Shown here in pieces: positions 45,217 to 54,455 of a DNA stretch of 64,000 bases. This DNA is from Panacagrimonas perspica (lineage in GTDB: Bacteria; Pseudomonadota; Gammaproteobacteria; Nevskiales; Nevskiaceae), in assembly GCF_004364935.1 (NCBI RefSeq), contig NZ_SOBT01000012.1:186001-250000 (forward strand), written 5' to 3'. The notes beneath the pieces are model-generated. The model was not told the origin of the DNA and searched no databases. It saw nothing but the letters and a program-made list of their open reading frames with translations. The position numbers and the translations under genes were made by a program. Within the stretch, counting starts at the first letter, position 1. The number at the start of each line of letters is the position of its first letter.

Positions 45217-46854
45217 ATGCCCTTGCTGCGTCGTTGTGGCGTTTTCGCCCGCTGCGCCTTCGTGTCGGGATCGTTCTGGATCGTGGCGCCGGTCGCTGCC
45301 GCCGACGTGGCGCAATACGGCGGAAGTTTTCGTCTGAACGCGACGCTGCCGGGTGACCAGCGCGATGTCGCGATCGCCGTGGCGCCCGATGGCCAGTTCG
45401 CTGCAGCGTGGACCGGTCCCGATGGCGGCGGCCTGTCCACGTTCGTGCGCTTCTACGATTCGGTGGGCAAACCCAGGACGCGCGAGATCCGCGTCAGCGA
45501 TGCCGCCGTGGCGGAACAGACGCGCCCATCGCTGGCGACGACGGGCAACACCTACATCGTGGCCTGGACCACCGGCGAGGGCACGAGCACCGGCGTGCAG
45601 GCGCGCAGGCTCACGTTCGGCGGACGGTTGATCGACGACGCGCCTTTCGACGTGGATGCGCGCGGACCGGAATTCTCGGTCGCGCACCCGAGCGTCGCCT
45701 GCTCGATCGGCGGCCTTTGCGCCATCGCCTACACCTTGTCGAGCGAGGAGCCGGATTTCGTCGACGCCCTGGTGCGACGCATCGATCCTTCGACCGGAAC
45801 GCTGGATCCCGAGATTCGGGTGTCGCCGCAGAGCGCGCGCAATCGCATGGCGATGCTGGTCCAGCCCGACGGCGCGTTGCGGCTCGCGTGGCAGCAGCCG
45901 GGTGGTGAATTCAACGATCGCGTGATGACGGCGAACCTCGCATCCGGCGCCTCGGTACCCAACGCCGCGGTGCTGGTCGGCCGTGGCTCGTCACCACGCA
46001 TCGGCGGTGACCAGGACGGCAATTTCACGCTGGTGTTCGACCTGATGACCGACGAGGACGAAACCGATCGTCCGATCCGCGCGCGCCGGTATCTGGCGAA
46101 CGGCACCGCGCTGGGCGAAAGCTTCGTCGTCACCACCGACAGCGCCAATCGATCGCCCGACGTGGCGGTCGCCGCGGACGGCGACTTCCTCGTCGTGTGG
46201 CAGGGCGTCGATCGTCCCGAGGACGAGCCGGGTGTGTTCGCGCGACGCTATCGCGCCGATGGCTCGCCCGTCGCCGCACCCTTCGTTGTTCGTTCGCCGA
46301 CCACCGGATCGCAGCTTCTGCCCGCGGTGGCGATGGATCCGGATGGCGATGCGATCGTGGCGTGGGCCGACGATGCGCGCGACGGCGCGGGCCGAGAAAG
46401 TGGCGTGTACGCACGACGCTATCGTTCGATGACGCCGATCGATCTGAGCCTGATCCAGATGGACGCGACCGATCCGGTGGTGAGCGGGCAGATCTGGTCC
46501 AAGCAGCTGTTCCTGAGCAATCTCACGCCGACGATCGACACGCCGCAGACCCACGCCTACGACCGCGCGCTCGGCAGCGGCGACGCGCTGACGATCGACA
46601 TCGAAGCCGATGCCGAATACGTGGGCACCGGACTGCAGACCAGCGACTTTTCGTGCGAGCCGGTCGATGCGGCGCTCGTGCGCTGCCATCGCGCGCGCGG
46701 GCTCGAGGCCGGCGCGAACGACTACATCGAACTGCGCTTCCGCGCCGGCAGTCCGGGCATCGTGCGCAGCCGCGTCACGTTGACGGCTGCGCAGACCGAG
46801 GGACGACGATCCAACAACACGGATCCCGACAGCACGCGGATCGTGGCGCCCTGA
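45217..46854 (+). CDS. Large secreted protein with beta-propeller-like repeats
   Basis: The 545-residue product has a signal peptide (core FVSGSFWIVAPVAAA). Repeated segments of ~45-60 residues share a pattern of Asp-Val-Ala-Val-Ala-x-Asp-Gly-(D/Q)-F-x-(V/A)-x-W, for example DVAIAVAPDGQFAAAWTG, DVAVAADGDFLVVWQGVD and AVAMDPDGDAIVAWADDA. These look like propeller blades. The last ~140 residues (from IDLSLIQMDATDP) resemble a beta-sandwich of the DUF11/CARDB kind. No catalytic motif is visible. An extracellular or surface location is likely; the function is unknown. Confidence 0.75.
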   Translation: MPLLRRCGVFARCAFVSGSFWIVAPVAAADVAQYGGSFRLNATLPGDQRDVAIAVAPDGQFAAAWTGPDGGGLSTFVRFYDSVGKPRTREIRVSDAAVAEQTRPSLATTGNTYIVAWTTGEGTSTGVQARRLTFGGRLIDDAPFDVDARGPEFSVAHPSVACSIGGLCAIAYTLSSEEPDFVDALVRRIDPSTGTLDPEIRVSPQSARNRMAMLVQPDGALRLAWQQPGGEFNDRVMTANLASGASVPNAAVLVGRGSSPRIGGDQDGNFTLVFDLMTDEDETDRPIRARRYLANGTALGESFVVTTDSANRSPDVAVAADGDFLVVWQGVDRPEDEPGVFARRYRADGSPVAAPFVVRSPTTGSQLLPAVAMDPDGDAIVAWADDARDGAGRESGVYARRYRSMTPIDLSLIQMDATDPVVSGQIWSKQLFLSNLTPTIDTPQTHAYDRALGSGDALTIDIEADAEYVGTGLQTSDFSCEPVDAALVRCHRARGLEAGANDYIELRFRAGSPGIVRSRVTLTAAQTEGRRSNNTDPDSTRIVAP

Positions 46855-46921
46855 CCGCGCATTTTTCAGCGGACCGTGCGGCCGGCCGTGCAGTTCGCGA
46901 GCGGCGCGCCAGCAGCGGTTT

Positions 46922-48292
46922 TCAGGGCGCGACGCCCTGGCGGCTGCCCAGCGGCTCGTTGGCGGCGCGTGCGTAATGCAGGACGTCGCCCAGGCCCTTG
47001 ACGTGCACCGGCCCGCGCGCGACCAGTCCGCGCGATCCGGCCAGCTCCACGGTGCGGGCGTCGATCAGGATCTCGCCGCCGCGCGCCAGATCGCATAGCC
47101 GCGACGCGAGGTTCGCGGCGTTGCCGATCGCCGTGTATTCGAGCATCGACGACGAGCCGATGGCGCCCACCGTGACGATGCCGCTGGACACGCCGACGCC
47201 GGCCGAGAGCGGCGTCTCGGGGCGGTGCCAGCGCTGGGTGATCGTCTGCGCGGCCGTCATGACCCGTTGGGACAGCGCGAGCCCGCGCGTGGCGTGATCC
47301 GCGGCCGGAATCGGCGCGCCCACCAGGATCATGATGCCGTCGCCAGCGTAGTCCTGGATCGTGGCCTGGTACTCGGCGACGACGACGCCCACCGCCTCGT
47401 AATACTCGCCGAGCAGCTGGGTGACGACCGTCGAATCGTGCGCGTTGGAAAAGTGCGTGAAGCCGCGCAGGTCGCAGCAGACCACGGTCAGCTCCAGCTT
47501 CTGCGACTGCATCGTGTAGGCAAGGCCGCGGCTGGCGACCTGCTTGACGACCTCGTGCGACAGGAAACGGCTTAGGAACTGCCCGCGCTCGCCCTGGATC
47601 GTGTGGTAGCGCAGCCCGCCGATCAGGAAGATGAAGAGTCCCGGCAGGCTGGTCAGCACGTTGTAGCCGGCCGGCAGCACGTAGTTGGCGAAGAAGAACG
47701 GCGCCGCCAGGGCCACGCAGACCACGCGCTGGCGTTCGGCCTCGTCGATGCGCTGGCTGAAGACGATCAGGCCCACCGCGACCATCAGCGAGCCCATGAC
47801 GACCACCGGCAGCGCGAACATCCAGAAGAAGTCGCCGCTGCAGCCGCCCTCGCGGCCCACGCAGAACAGGAACAGCGTCATGCGCTCGACCGGGTAGATC
47901 GCGCCCAGGACCAGGTACAGCAGGGTCACGCCGGCAAACATCCAGGTGCAGCGGCGGATCCAGCTCAGCGCGCGGGCGGACGGTTGTGCGGCCCGGACTA
48001 CCCGGATCATCCACAGCAGCAGCCCGCTCATGACCAGCGCATCGAAGATCGGGAGCTGCACCAGCCACCAGGTGCCGTCGCCGTCGGGGTGGAGGACGTT
48101 CTGCGCGGGATACGACATGTTTGCAAGTCCGACCATGGCCACGGCGAAGGCCAGGGCGCGGGTCGAAGGCGAGCGGGGATCGCCGAAGAAATACGTGATG
48201 GCCACGCCCAATCCCGAGACACCGACGACGGCCGCGACGACGACGACGGCGCTGTCGTCCATCGGCAGGGTGAAGAAATCGGCGTATTGCAT
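46922..48292 (-). CDS. Membrane-bound class III adenylate/guanylate cyclase, third copy
   Basis: The 456-residue paralogue of the tandem cyclases at 15.5-18.1 kb has about seven N-terminal hydrophobic segments. They are followed by the shared linker GERGQFLSRFLSHEVVKQVA and a cyclase domain with VVCCDLRGFTHF, YAGDGIMILVGAP and AANLASRLCD. The first loop carries extra Cys residues (FLFCVGREGGCSGDFF) absent from the other two. The start is MQYADFFTLPMDD at 48292; the much longer open frame to 50530 is antisense to ilvD and is rejected. It is divergent from ilvD. Confidence 0.87.
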   Translation of the reverse strand: MQYADFFTLPMDDSAVVVVAAVVGVSGLGVAITYFFGDPRSPSTRALAFAVAMVGLANMSYPAQNVLHPDGDGTWWLVQLPIFDALVMSGLLLWMIRVVRAAQPSARALSWIRRCTWMFAGVTLLYLVLGAIYPVERMTLFLFCVGREGGCSGDFFWMFALPVVVMGSLMVAVGLIVFSQRIDEAERQRVVCVALAAPFFFANYVLPAGYNVLTSLPGLFIFLIGGLRYHTIQGERGQFLSRFLSHEVVKQVASRGLAYTMQSQKLELTVVCCDLRGFTHFSNAHDSTVVTQLLGEYYEAVGVVVAEYQATIQDYAGDGIMILVGAPIPAADHATRGLALSQRVMTAAQTITQRWHRPETPLSAGVGVSSGIVTVGAIGSSSMLEYTAIGNAANLASRLCDLARGGEILIDARTVELAGSRGLVARGPVHVKGLGDVLHYARAANEPLGSRQGVAP

Positions 48293-48324
48293 GCCCGATT
48301 CTAGTTCGCGGCTGCCAGTGCAAT

Positions 48325-48353
48325 TAGAATTCACGCCCCCCGCCGGCCGGCGG
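48325..48353 (+). promoter_or_regulatory. Candidate -10 box and GC palindrome before ilvD
   Basis: tagaat (48325-48330) is followed by tcacgccccc, then a perfect 14-base palindrome ccgccggccggcgg (48340-48353), 17 bases before the ilvD ATG. The -10 word matches that before norM. The palindrome may form a small leader hairpin or be an operator. Confidence 0.35.
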
Positions 48354-48370
48354 ACCCCCAGGTGTCTTCC

Positions 48371-50050
48371 ATGACCAGCCCGCTGAATCGCAAGTCCAAG
48401 ACCATCACCGGCGGCGTCGCCCGCAGCCCCAACCGCGCGATGCTGCGTGCCGTCGGCTTCGGCGACAACGACTTCGAGAAACCCATCGTCGGCGTCGCCA
48501 GCGGCCACTCCACGATGAACCCGTGCAACGCCGGCATCGCGCCGCTGGTGGTGCGCGCGGAGGAAGCGCTGCGCAAGGCCGGCGCCATGCCGCAGACCTT
48601 CGGCTTCCCGACCGTCACCGACGGCATCTCGATGGGCACCGAGGGCATGAAGTTCTCGCTGGTGTCGCGCGAGGTCATCGCCGACTCCATCGAGACCGCG
48701 GCATCGAGCCAGTGCATGGACGGCGTGCTCGCCGTCGGCGGCTGCGACAAGAACATGCCGGGCGCGATGATCGGCATGCTGCGCATCAACGTGCCCGCGG
48801 TGTTCTGCTACGCCGGCACCATCAAGCCCGGCTACTGGAAGGGCGTGCCGCTGACCATCGTGTCGCCGTTCGAGGCGGTCGGTGCGTTCAACGCCGGCAC
48901 CATGAACAAGGAAGATCTCGACGGCATCGAGAAGAACGCCTGCCCGACCACCGGCGCCTGCGGCGGCATGTACACCGCCAACACCATGTCGAGCGCCTTC
49001 GAGGCGCTGGGCATGAGCCTGCTGGGTTCCTCGCAGATGTCCTGCCCGGATCCGGAGAAAGCCGATTCCGTGGCCGACTCGGCGCGCGTGCTCTACAACG
49101 CCATCGTCAACGACATCAAGCCGCGCGACATCGTCACGCGCAAGAGCATCGAGAACGCGATCAGCCTGGTGATGGCCACCGGCGGTTCGACCAACGCCGT
49201 GCTGCACTTCCTGGCCATCGCGCACGCCGCGGGCGTGGAATTCTCGATCGACGACATCGAGACGATCCGCCTCAAGACCCCGGTGCTGTGTGATCTGAAG
49301 CCCTCGGGCAAGTACGTGGCGGTGGACCTGCACAAGGCCGGCGGCGTGCCGCAGGTGCTGAAGATGCTGCTCGCGCATGGCCTGCTGCACGGCGATGCGC
49401 TGACCATCACCGGCGAGACCATGGCGCAGGCGCTGGAGCGCGTGCCCAGCGAACCGCGCAAGGACCAGGACGTCATCCGGCCCTGGGACAGGCCGATGTA
49501 CGCGCAGGGTCACCTCGCGATTCTCAAGGGCAACCTGTCGCCCGAGGGCGCGGTGGCCAAGATCACCGGCCTGAAGAACCCGGTCATCACCGGCCCGGCG
49601 CGCGTCTTCAACTCCGAGGAGGAGTGCATGGACGCGATCCTCGGCGACAAGATCAAGGCCGGCGACGTGCTGATCATCCGCTACGAAGGGCCCAAGGGCG
49701 GCCCCGGCATGCGCGAGATGCTGGCGCCGACCAGCGCGATCATCGGCAAGGGCCTGGGCGAGAGCGTGGGCTTCATCACCGACGGCCGCTTCTCCGGCGG
49801 CACCTGGGGCATGGTCGTGGGCCATGTCTCGCCCGAGGCCTACGAAGGCGGCGTCATCGCGCTGGTGGAGGAGGGTGACTCCATCACCATCGACGCCAGG
49901 AAGCTGCTGATCCAGCTCAACGTGGACGACGCCGTGCTCGCCGATCGCCGCACGCGCTGGAAGCAGCCGACGCCGCGCTATACCCGCGGCGTGTTGGCGA
50001 AGTTCGCGCGCGTGGTGTCGAGCGCCTCCAAGGGCGCGGTCACCGACTAG
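48371..50050 (+). CDS. ilvD: Dihydroxy-acid dehydratase
   Basis: The 559-residue Fe-S enzyme makes 2-keto acids in valine and isoleucine synthesis. Cluster cysteines are seen in [18 protein letters not shown] and [13 protein letters not shown]. The C-terminal signature [14 protein letters not shown] is intact. The ATG at 48371 is preferred over an in-frame GTG at 48362, because AGGTG lies ~8 bases before it. With ilvE at 61.9 kb it supplies the end of branched-chain amino acid synthesis. Confidence 0.96.
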   Translation: MTSPLNRKSKTITGGVARSPNRAMLRAVGFGDNDFEKPIVGVASGHSTMNPCNAGIAPLVVRAEEALRKAGAMPQTFGFPTVTDGISMGTEGMKFSLVSREVIADSIETAASSQCMDGVLAVGGCDKNMPGAMIGMLRINVPAVFCYAGTIKPGYWKGVPLTIVSPFEAVGAFNAGTMNKEDLDGIEKNACPTTGACGGMYTANTMSSAFEALGMSLLGSSQMSCPDPEKADSVADSARVLYNAIVNDIKPRDIVTRKSIENAISLVMATGGSTNAVLHFLAIAHAAGVEFSIDDIETIRLKTPVLCDLKPSGKYVAVDLHKAGGVPQVLKMLLAHGLLHGDALTITGETMAQALERVPSEPRKDQDVIRPWDRPMYAQGHLAILKGNLSPEGAVAKITGLKNPVITGPARVFNSEEECMDAILGDKIKAGDVLIIRYEGPKGGPGMREMLAPTSAIIGKGLGESVGFITDGRFSGGTWGMVVGHVSPEAYEGGVIALVEEGDSITIDARKLLIQLNVDDAVLADRRTRWKQPTPRYTRGVLAKFARVVSSASKGAVTD

Positions 50051-50073
50051 TCCTGATCGTTGCGGCCGCGACG

Positions 50074-50715
50074 ATGCGCCGCATCGAACTGTCGTTACCC
50101 TGGCCCGGCGTGGCGGCGCGCCTCGGCGTCTTCGGCATTCCGGGCGCCGAGTCGCGGCTGACGCCGGCGATGCGGCGCGTGCACCAGTCGCGCAGCGCGC
50201 GAGCGCTGGCCATCGATCTGCTGGCCGAGCAGGGCCACGAGGCGGTCGAGGTCCGGAAGAACCCCGGCGGCGCGCCGGTCTGGCCCGAGGGTTTCGTCGG
50301 CAGCCTGGCGCACACCGAGTGCTACGCGGCGGCAGCCGTCGCGCGAACGGACGCGTGCACGGCGCTGGGCATCGACGTGGAGCCTGCCGAAGCGCTGCCC
50401 GCCGACGCTGGCGACATCGTGCTGACCGAGGACGAGCGCGCCTGGGTGACCACCGCCCAGACCACGCGCCCCGAGATCGCCCGCCTCGTGTTCTGCGCCA
50501 AGGAGTGCGTGCACAAGGCGGTCCATCCATTGCGCGGCGCCTGGCTGGAATTCTCCGACGTGCGCATCGTCTTCGATGCGCAGGCCGAAACCTTCGTGCC
50601 GCAGCCGCTGACGCCGGCGGCGCAGGCCGCGTTCGCCGGATTGCGTGCGGAAGGACGCGTGCTCGTGCGGGAAGGGCACCTGGTCACGGTGCTCGCCTTG
50701 TTTGCGTCGTCGTAG
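50074..50715 (+). CDS. 4'-phosphopantetheinyl transferase (EntD/Sfp-like)
   Basis: The 213-residue enzyme attaches phosphopantetheine from CoA to carrier proteins. The motifs in order are GSLAHTECYAAAAVA, GIDVEP and FCAKECVHKAVHP, the last being the W/F-x2-K-E-x3-K magnesium and CoA-binding motif. It belongs to the EntD-like subgroup by its N-terminal Arg-rich region. No carrier protein or synthetase gene is adjacent. The stop codon TAG (50713-50715) lies within a dispersed repeat that begins at 50712, so the last residues (ASS) may be repeat-influenced. Confidence 0.88.
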   Translation: MRRIELSLPWPGVAARLGVFGIPGAESRLTPAMRRVHQSRSARALAIDLLAEQGHEAVEVRKNPGGAPVWPEGFVGSLAHTECYAAAAVARTDACTALGIDVEPAEALPADAGDIVLTEDERAWVTTAQTTRPEIARLVFCAKECVHKAVHPLRGAWLEFSDVRIVFDAQAETFVPQPLTPAAQAAFAGLRAEGRVLVREGHLVTVLALFASS

Positions 50716-50779
50716 CCCGGACGAAGTCCGGGGCTTCTGCCGATCGACGGAGCGGGATCCCGGACTTCGTCCGGGCTAC
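50712..50779. repeat. Dispersed inverted repeat, copy 5 (ggacg/cgtccgg subtype), overlapping a stop codon
   Basis: The arms gtagcccggacgaagtccgg and cccggacttcgtccgggcta are complete. Its first bases (g-tag) contain the stop codon of the phosphopantetheinyl transferase gene. It lies 75 bases before the first glycosyltransferase of the glycan cluster. Confidence 0.88.
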
Positions 50780-50853
50780 GGGCGCGGCTTGACGCGCGCG
50801 AGTCCACCGCTTGTACTTCCGCGCCTCACGCCCGTCGACACCGATCTGTCCGA

Positions 50854-51966
50854 ATGAGTGCTGCACCCGACCTCACGTTCCTGATCGAGTCTTTGTACAA
50901 CGACGGCGTCGGCAAGATGCGCGTGCATTTGATGAACGAGATCGCGCGGCGCGGCTATCGCGTCGAACTGCTGCTTGCCGAGATGGACAGCCCCTATCTG
51001 TCCAAGGTCGATGCGTCGATCCCGCGCCAGGGTCTTCGCAGCGTGCATGGCTTGAAGGGCTTGCCGGGCCTGGCGCTGTACCTGCGGCGCTCGCGTCCGC
51101 GCGTGCTGCTCACGCAGCGGGTGCGACTGAATCTGCTGGCGCTGCGTGCGCGCGCCCTGTCACGGACCGATACGCGGGTGTTCGTGACCGTGAACGTCAA
51201 CATGTCGGCCAAGTTCGATCACCAGTCCGCCCGCAAGCGCGATCGCCAGATCGATCACATGCGCACGTATTACCCGCGCAACGACGGCATCATCGCGGTG
51301 TCACGCGGCGTGGCCGACGATGCCGCCGCGCTGATCGGCATCGCGTCCGATCGCGTCACGGTGATTCCCAATCCGACGGTGACGCCGGAACTCGCGACGC
51401 TTGCCGCGCAGCCGCTCGATCACCCGTGGTTCGCGCCCGATCAGGCGCCGGTGCTGCTCGGTGCCGGACGGCTGATGATCGAGAAGGGATTCGACACGCT
51501 GATCCGCGCATTCGCCCTCGTGCGGCGCGACGTGCCGACCTGCCGCCTGATGATTCTGGGCGAGGGACCCGATCGCAAGGCGCTGGAAACCCTGGCCGCG
51601 GAACTGGGGCTGGCCGAGAGCGTGGCGATGCCGGGTTTCGCGAACAACCCCTATGCCTACATGACGCGCGCCAGTGCCTTCGTGCTGTCGTCGACGCGCG
51701 AGGGCTCGCCCAATGCGCTGGTCGAGGCGCTGGCGGTCGGCGTCCCGCTGGTGTCGACCGACTGCCCGAACGGGCCGCAGGAAGTGCTCGAAGGCGGGAA
51801 GCACGGGCGCCTGGTGCCGGTGGGCGATGCCGCAGCGCTGGCCCGCGCGATCGTCGATACGTTGCGTGATCCGGTCGGCACGAAGGATTCCCGCATGGCC
51901 GCGGCGCAGCGCTATACGGTGGAGCGCAGCACGACGCTGTACCTGCAGGCGCTGGGGCTGGCTTAA
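50854..51966 (+). CDS. GT4-family glycosyltransferase
   Basis: The 370-residue GT-B enzyme is probably retaining. The C-terminal domain carries LGAGRLMIEKGFDTLIRAFA and the E-x7-E type motif in REGSPNALVEALAVGVPLVS, followed by TDCPNGPQEVLEGG. The N-terminal domain is less conserved, as usual for acceptor binding. It is closely similar in the C-terminal half to the enzymes at 56273 and 57406, pointing to local duplication. It opens the surface-glycan cluster; sugar donor and acceptor are unknown. Confidence 0.87.
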   Translation: MSAAPDLTFLIESLYNDGVGKMRVHLMNEIARRGYRVELLLAEMDSPYLSKVDASIPRQGLRSVHGLKGLPGLALYLRRSRPRVLLTQRVRLNLLALRARALSRTDTRVFVTVNVNMSAKFDHQSARKRDRQIDHMRTYYPRNDGIIAVSRGVADDAAALIGIASDRVTVIPNPTVTPELATLAAQPLDHPWFAPDQAPVLLGAGRLMIEKGFDTLIRAFALVRRDVPTCRLMILGEGPDRKALETLAAELGLAESVAMPGFANNPYAYMTRASAFVLSSTREGSPNALVEALAVGVPLVSTDCPNGPQEVLEGGKHGRLVPVGDAAALARAIVDTLRDPVGTKDSRMAAAQRYTVERSTTLYLQALGLA

Positions 51967-52036
51967 GGACCATCTGCGCAGGTCCTGTCGGGGCTGACGC
52001 GCCTCCTGCCCACCTCTCGACCCTGCAGGAGGGGCG

Positions 52037-52705
52037 TCAGCCCGCAGCCTTCCGGGCGTGGAAGGCGACCACGCGCGCGAACTGGTCAGGCCAGCGTACG
52101 GCCTTCTTGCCACCCTTCAGCGGCACGATCTCGACGACCTCGAAGTACGTCGACAGCAGCTTGCGAAGGTCGGAGTAGCGCATGAACTGCAGGTGGGTCG
52201 GGTCGCGCGCCATCCACAGCTTCTTGCCGCGGAATACGTCCCAGCGATCCTTCCAGTGGTAGGCCAGCGGCAGACTGCCAAGGTACTGACCGCCGGGAGC
52301 GAGCACGCGCCGGACCTGTTCGAGCGTGAGATGCGGGTAGGGCAGGTGCTCCAGCACCTCGCCCATCACGATGACGTCGAAGCTCGCATCGGCGAAGGGC
52401 AGGGCCTCGTTGAGGTTGACCTCCACGGTGTCGACCCCCAAGGCCTCGCGCGCCAGGCGCATGGCCCCGGCATCGATGTCGCCGATCGTCACGTGGTTGC
52501 CGTCGACGAAGTGGCGGGTCAGTTGGCCGTCGCGGCCGCCCAGGTCCAGCACGCGCCTGCCGGTGCCGATCCACCGCTTGAGCAGGGGGCCGCGCTGTCC
52601 TTCCTCGAAGGACTGCCCGAGCCGCTTGCCGATGACGTGGTGCGATTCGTAATAAGCCCCCAGCGACGTCTTGCTGGTGAGCGAAAGCGGGTCGTCCGAA
52701 TTCAT
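52037..52705 (-). CDS. Class I SAM-dependent methyltransferase
   Basis: The 222-residue protein has the SAM loop RRVLDLGGRDGQLTRHF and motif IV region FDVIVMGEVLEHLPYPHLTL, as in UbiG/glycan O-methyltransferase-like proteins. The start is chosen at MNSDDPLSLTSKTS (52705); the open frame reaches 52846 but lacks conserved sequence there and would overlap the divergent GT2 gene. It is the only leftward gene among the first cluster genes. A role in capping or modifying a glycan is suggested by position only. Confidence 0.78.
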   Translation of the reverse strand: MNSDDPLSLTSKTSLGAYYESHHVIGKRLGQSFEEGQRGPLLKRWIGTGRRVLDLGGRDGQLTRHFVDGNHVTIGDIDAGAMRLAREALGVDTVEVNLNEALPFADASFDVIVMGEVLEHLPYPHLTLEQVRRVLAPGGQYLGSLPLAYHWKDRWDVFRGKKLWMARDPTHLQFMRYSDLRKLLSTYFEVVEIVPLKGGKKAVRWPDQFARVVAFHARKAAG

Positions 52706-52830
52706 GCGGAGCACCGGGGGTCGAAGGCCCGCCCATCTTGCTTGGCCCGCCACGAACCTTCCATGGCCCGACGTCATAATGGCGATATGCCGACGCAGAA
52801 TCAGGCGGCCATGTGCCGCGGGTCCGACCG

Positions 52831-53790
52831 ATGACGCCATCGCCACCGCGCATCACGGTCCTGATCCCGACCTACAACCGCGAGCGCCTGCTGCTGCGCG
52901 CGCTCGACAGCATCGCCGCCCAATCCTTTCGCGAATTCGAGATCGTCGTCGTCGACGATGGCTCCACCGATGCCACACCGTCCGCCGTCGCCGCGTGGTC
53001 GTCGGCCAACGGCATCCCGGTGAGCTACGCGCGTCAGGACAACGCCGGACAACACGCGGCGCACAACCGCGGCGTGCAGCTCGCCACCGGCGAGCTGGTC
53101 GTCATGCTCGATTCCGACGACCTGCTGGCGCCCGATGCGCTGCGCCATTACGTCGAGGCCTGGGACGCGATCCCCGCCCGCCAGCGCGACGGCTTCTGCG
53201 GCGTGCTCGGACACTGCGCGTGGTGGGCCACGCGGCAGAACACCGGCGACGCCTACCCGCAGCCGGTCTTCGACTCGACCTACCTGGAGGTCAAGCAGCG
53301 CCACCGGATCCACGGCGACAAGCCCGGTGCCTGGCGTCGCGACCTGCTGTTGCTGCATCCCTATCCGGTGTTCCCGGGCGAGCGGCGGTTCCGCATGTCC
53401 TGGGCCGCGCAGGTGATGGCGCTGACGCACCGCGTGCGCTGCATCGACGTGGTGCTGCACTACGTCGACCAGCAGGCCGACGGTCTTTCGTCCAACACGC
53501 TGCGCAAGCGGCTGATGGCGCCGCGCAGCCTGTGGTTCTGCTTTCGTGACGAAGCCAACCGCTTCACCCGCGGTTATTCGCGGCGGATACGGCTGCAGGC
53601 GCACGTGCGCTACGTGCGTTACGCGCTGCATGTCGGCAAGGGGCCGATCGCGCAGCAGCGCGAGATCGCCGATCGCGCGCTGCTGCTGCGCGCTTGGCCG
53701 GCGGGGTTCGTGAAATGGCTGCGCGATGTGGTCTATCGTCGCGCGGGATGGGTCAAAGTCCCGAACCGGTCCCTGACTTCCGCTCCATGA
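52831..53790 (+). CDS. GT2-family glycosyltransferase
   Basis: This 319-residue GT-A enzyme is probably inverting. It shows the N-terminal nucleotide-sugar segment ITVLIPTYNRERLLLRALDS, EIVVVDDGSTDATPS, and the metal-binding DxD-like VVMLDSDDLLAPDAL. A Trp-rich acceptor region follows. The ATG at 52831 is chosen; a GTG at 52813 would add six residues. The stop overlaps the start of the sulfotransferase gene, so the two products likely act in sequence on the same glycan. Confidence 0.87.
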   Translation: MTPSPPRITVLIPTYNRERLLLRALDSIAAQSFREFEIVVVDDGSTDATPSAVAAWSSANGIPVSYARQDNAGQHAAHNRGVQLATGELVVMLDSDDLLAPDALRHYVEAWDAIPARQRDGFCGVLGHCAWWATRQNTGDAYPQPVFDSTYLEVKQRHRIHGDKPGAWRRDLLLLHPYPVFPGERRFRMSWAAQVMALTHRVRCIDVVLHYVDQQADGLSSNTLRKRLMAPRSLWFCFRDEANRFTRGYSRRIRLQAHVRYVRYALHVGKGPIAQQREIADRALLLRAWPAGFVKWLRDVVYRRAGWVKVPNRSLTSAP

Positions 53791-54449
53791 TCCTGTCGAA
53801 CCGTTACAACTTCCTGTACGTCCACATCGCCAAGACCGGTGGGACCAGCGTGCGTGCGGCCTTGAAGAGCCTGCAGTGGCGCGATCCGTATTACCTGGCG
53901 CAATGGATGTGCTCGCGCCTGTCGGGGCTGACCGGGCATCGCATCGCCTCCAAGCTGCCGCGGCACTCGAAGATCGTCTGCGCGCAGGAGATGCTGCCGC
54001 GCGAGTTCTTCCTGGGCCTCTACAAGTTCGCGTTCGTGCGCAATCCCTGGGACCTGCAGGTCTCGAGCTATCACCACCTGAAGCGCGAGCGGCCGTTCCT
54101 GCTCGAAGGGCGCGAATCCTTCGAGGCGTTCACGCGCTGGAAGCTCGACCCCGAGCGGCCCTACCAGTACCACCTCGACACCGCGATCACGCCGCTGACG
54201 GACTATCTGGTCGACCTGCACGGCCATCTGCTGACCGACTACATCGGCCGCTACGAGCGCCTGCAGGAAGACTGGGACCACATCTGCAAGCACCTGGGCA
54301 TCGCCACGCCGCCGCTGCCGCACAAGCGCCAGGCCACCGACCGGCAGAAGGATTACCGCAGCTACTACAGCAGCGACCTGGCGGATCTCGTCGGCACGTA
54401 CTTCAAGCGCGACGTCGATCTGCTCGGCTACCGCTTCGATCCGGAGTAG
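53787..54449 (+). CDS. Sulfotransferase family protein
   Basis: The 220-residue protein has the PAPS 5'-phosphosulfate loop FLYVHIAKTGGTSVRAAL near the N-terminus. A 3'-phosphate motif reads YKFAFVRNPWDLQVSSYHHL. This is the layout of carbohydrate sulfotransferases of the Sulfotransfer_2 type. It is coupled to the GT2 gene upstream (4-base overlap) and is followed after 6 bases by asnB. It suggests that the glycan made here is sulfated. No PAPS synthesis genes are in the window. Confidence 0.83.
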   Translation: MILSNRYNFLYVHIAKTGGTSVRAALKSLQWRDPYYLAQWMCSRLSGLTGHRIASKLPRHSKIVCAQEMLPREFFLGLYKFAFVRNPWDLQVSSYHHLKRERPFLLEGRESFEAFTRWKLDPERPYQYHLDTAITPLTDYLVDLHGHLLTDYIGRYERLQEDWDHICKHLGIATPPLPHKRQATDRQKDYRSYYSSDLADLVGTYFKRDVDLLGYRFDPE

Positions 54450-54455
54450 ACCGCC

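Noticed and set aside
46922-50530. 1202-residue open frame on the - strand
   Set aside because: Only the last 456 codons are a real cyclase. The upstream 740 codons mirror ilvD and the phosphopantetheinyl transferase and show no domain.
52706-52846. Longer start for the methyltransferase at 52846
   Set aside because: The added 47 residues are not methyltransferase-like and would overlap the start of the divergent GT2 gene.
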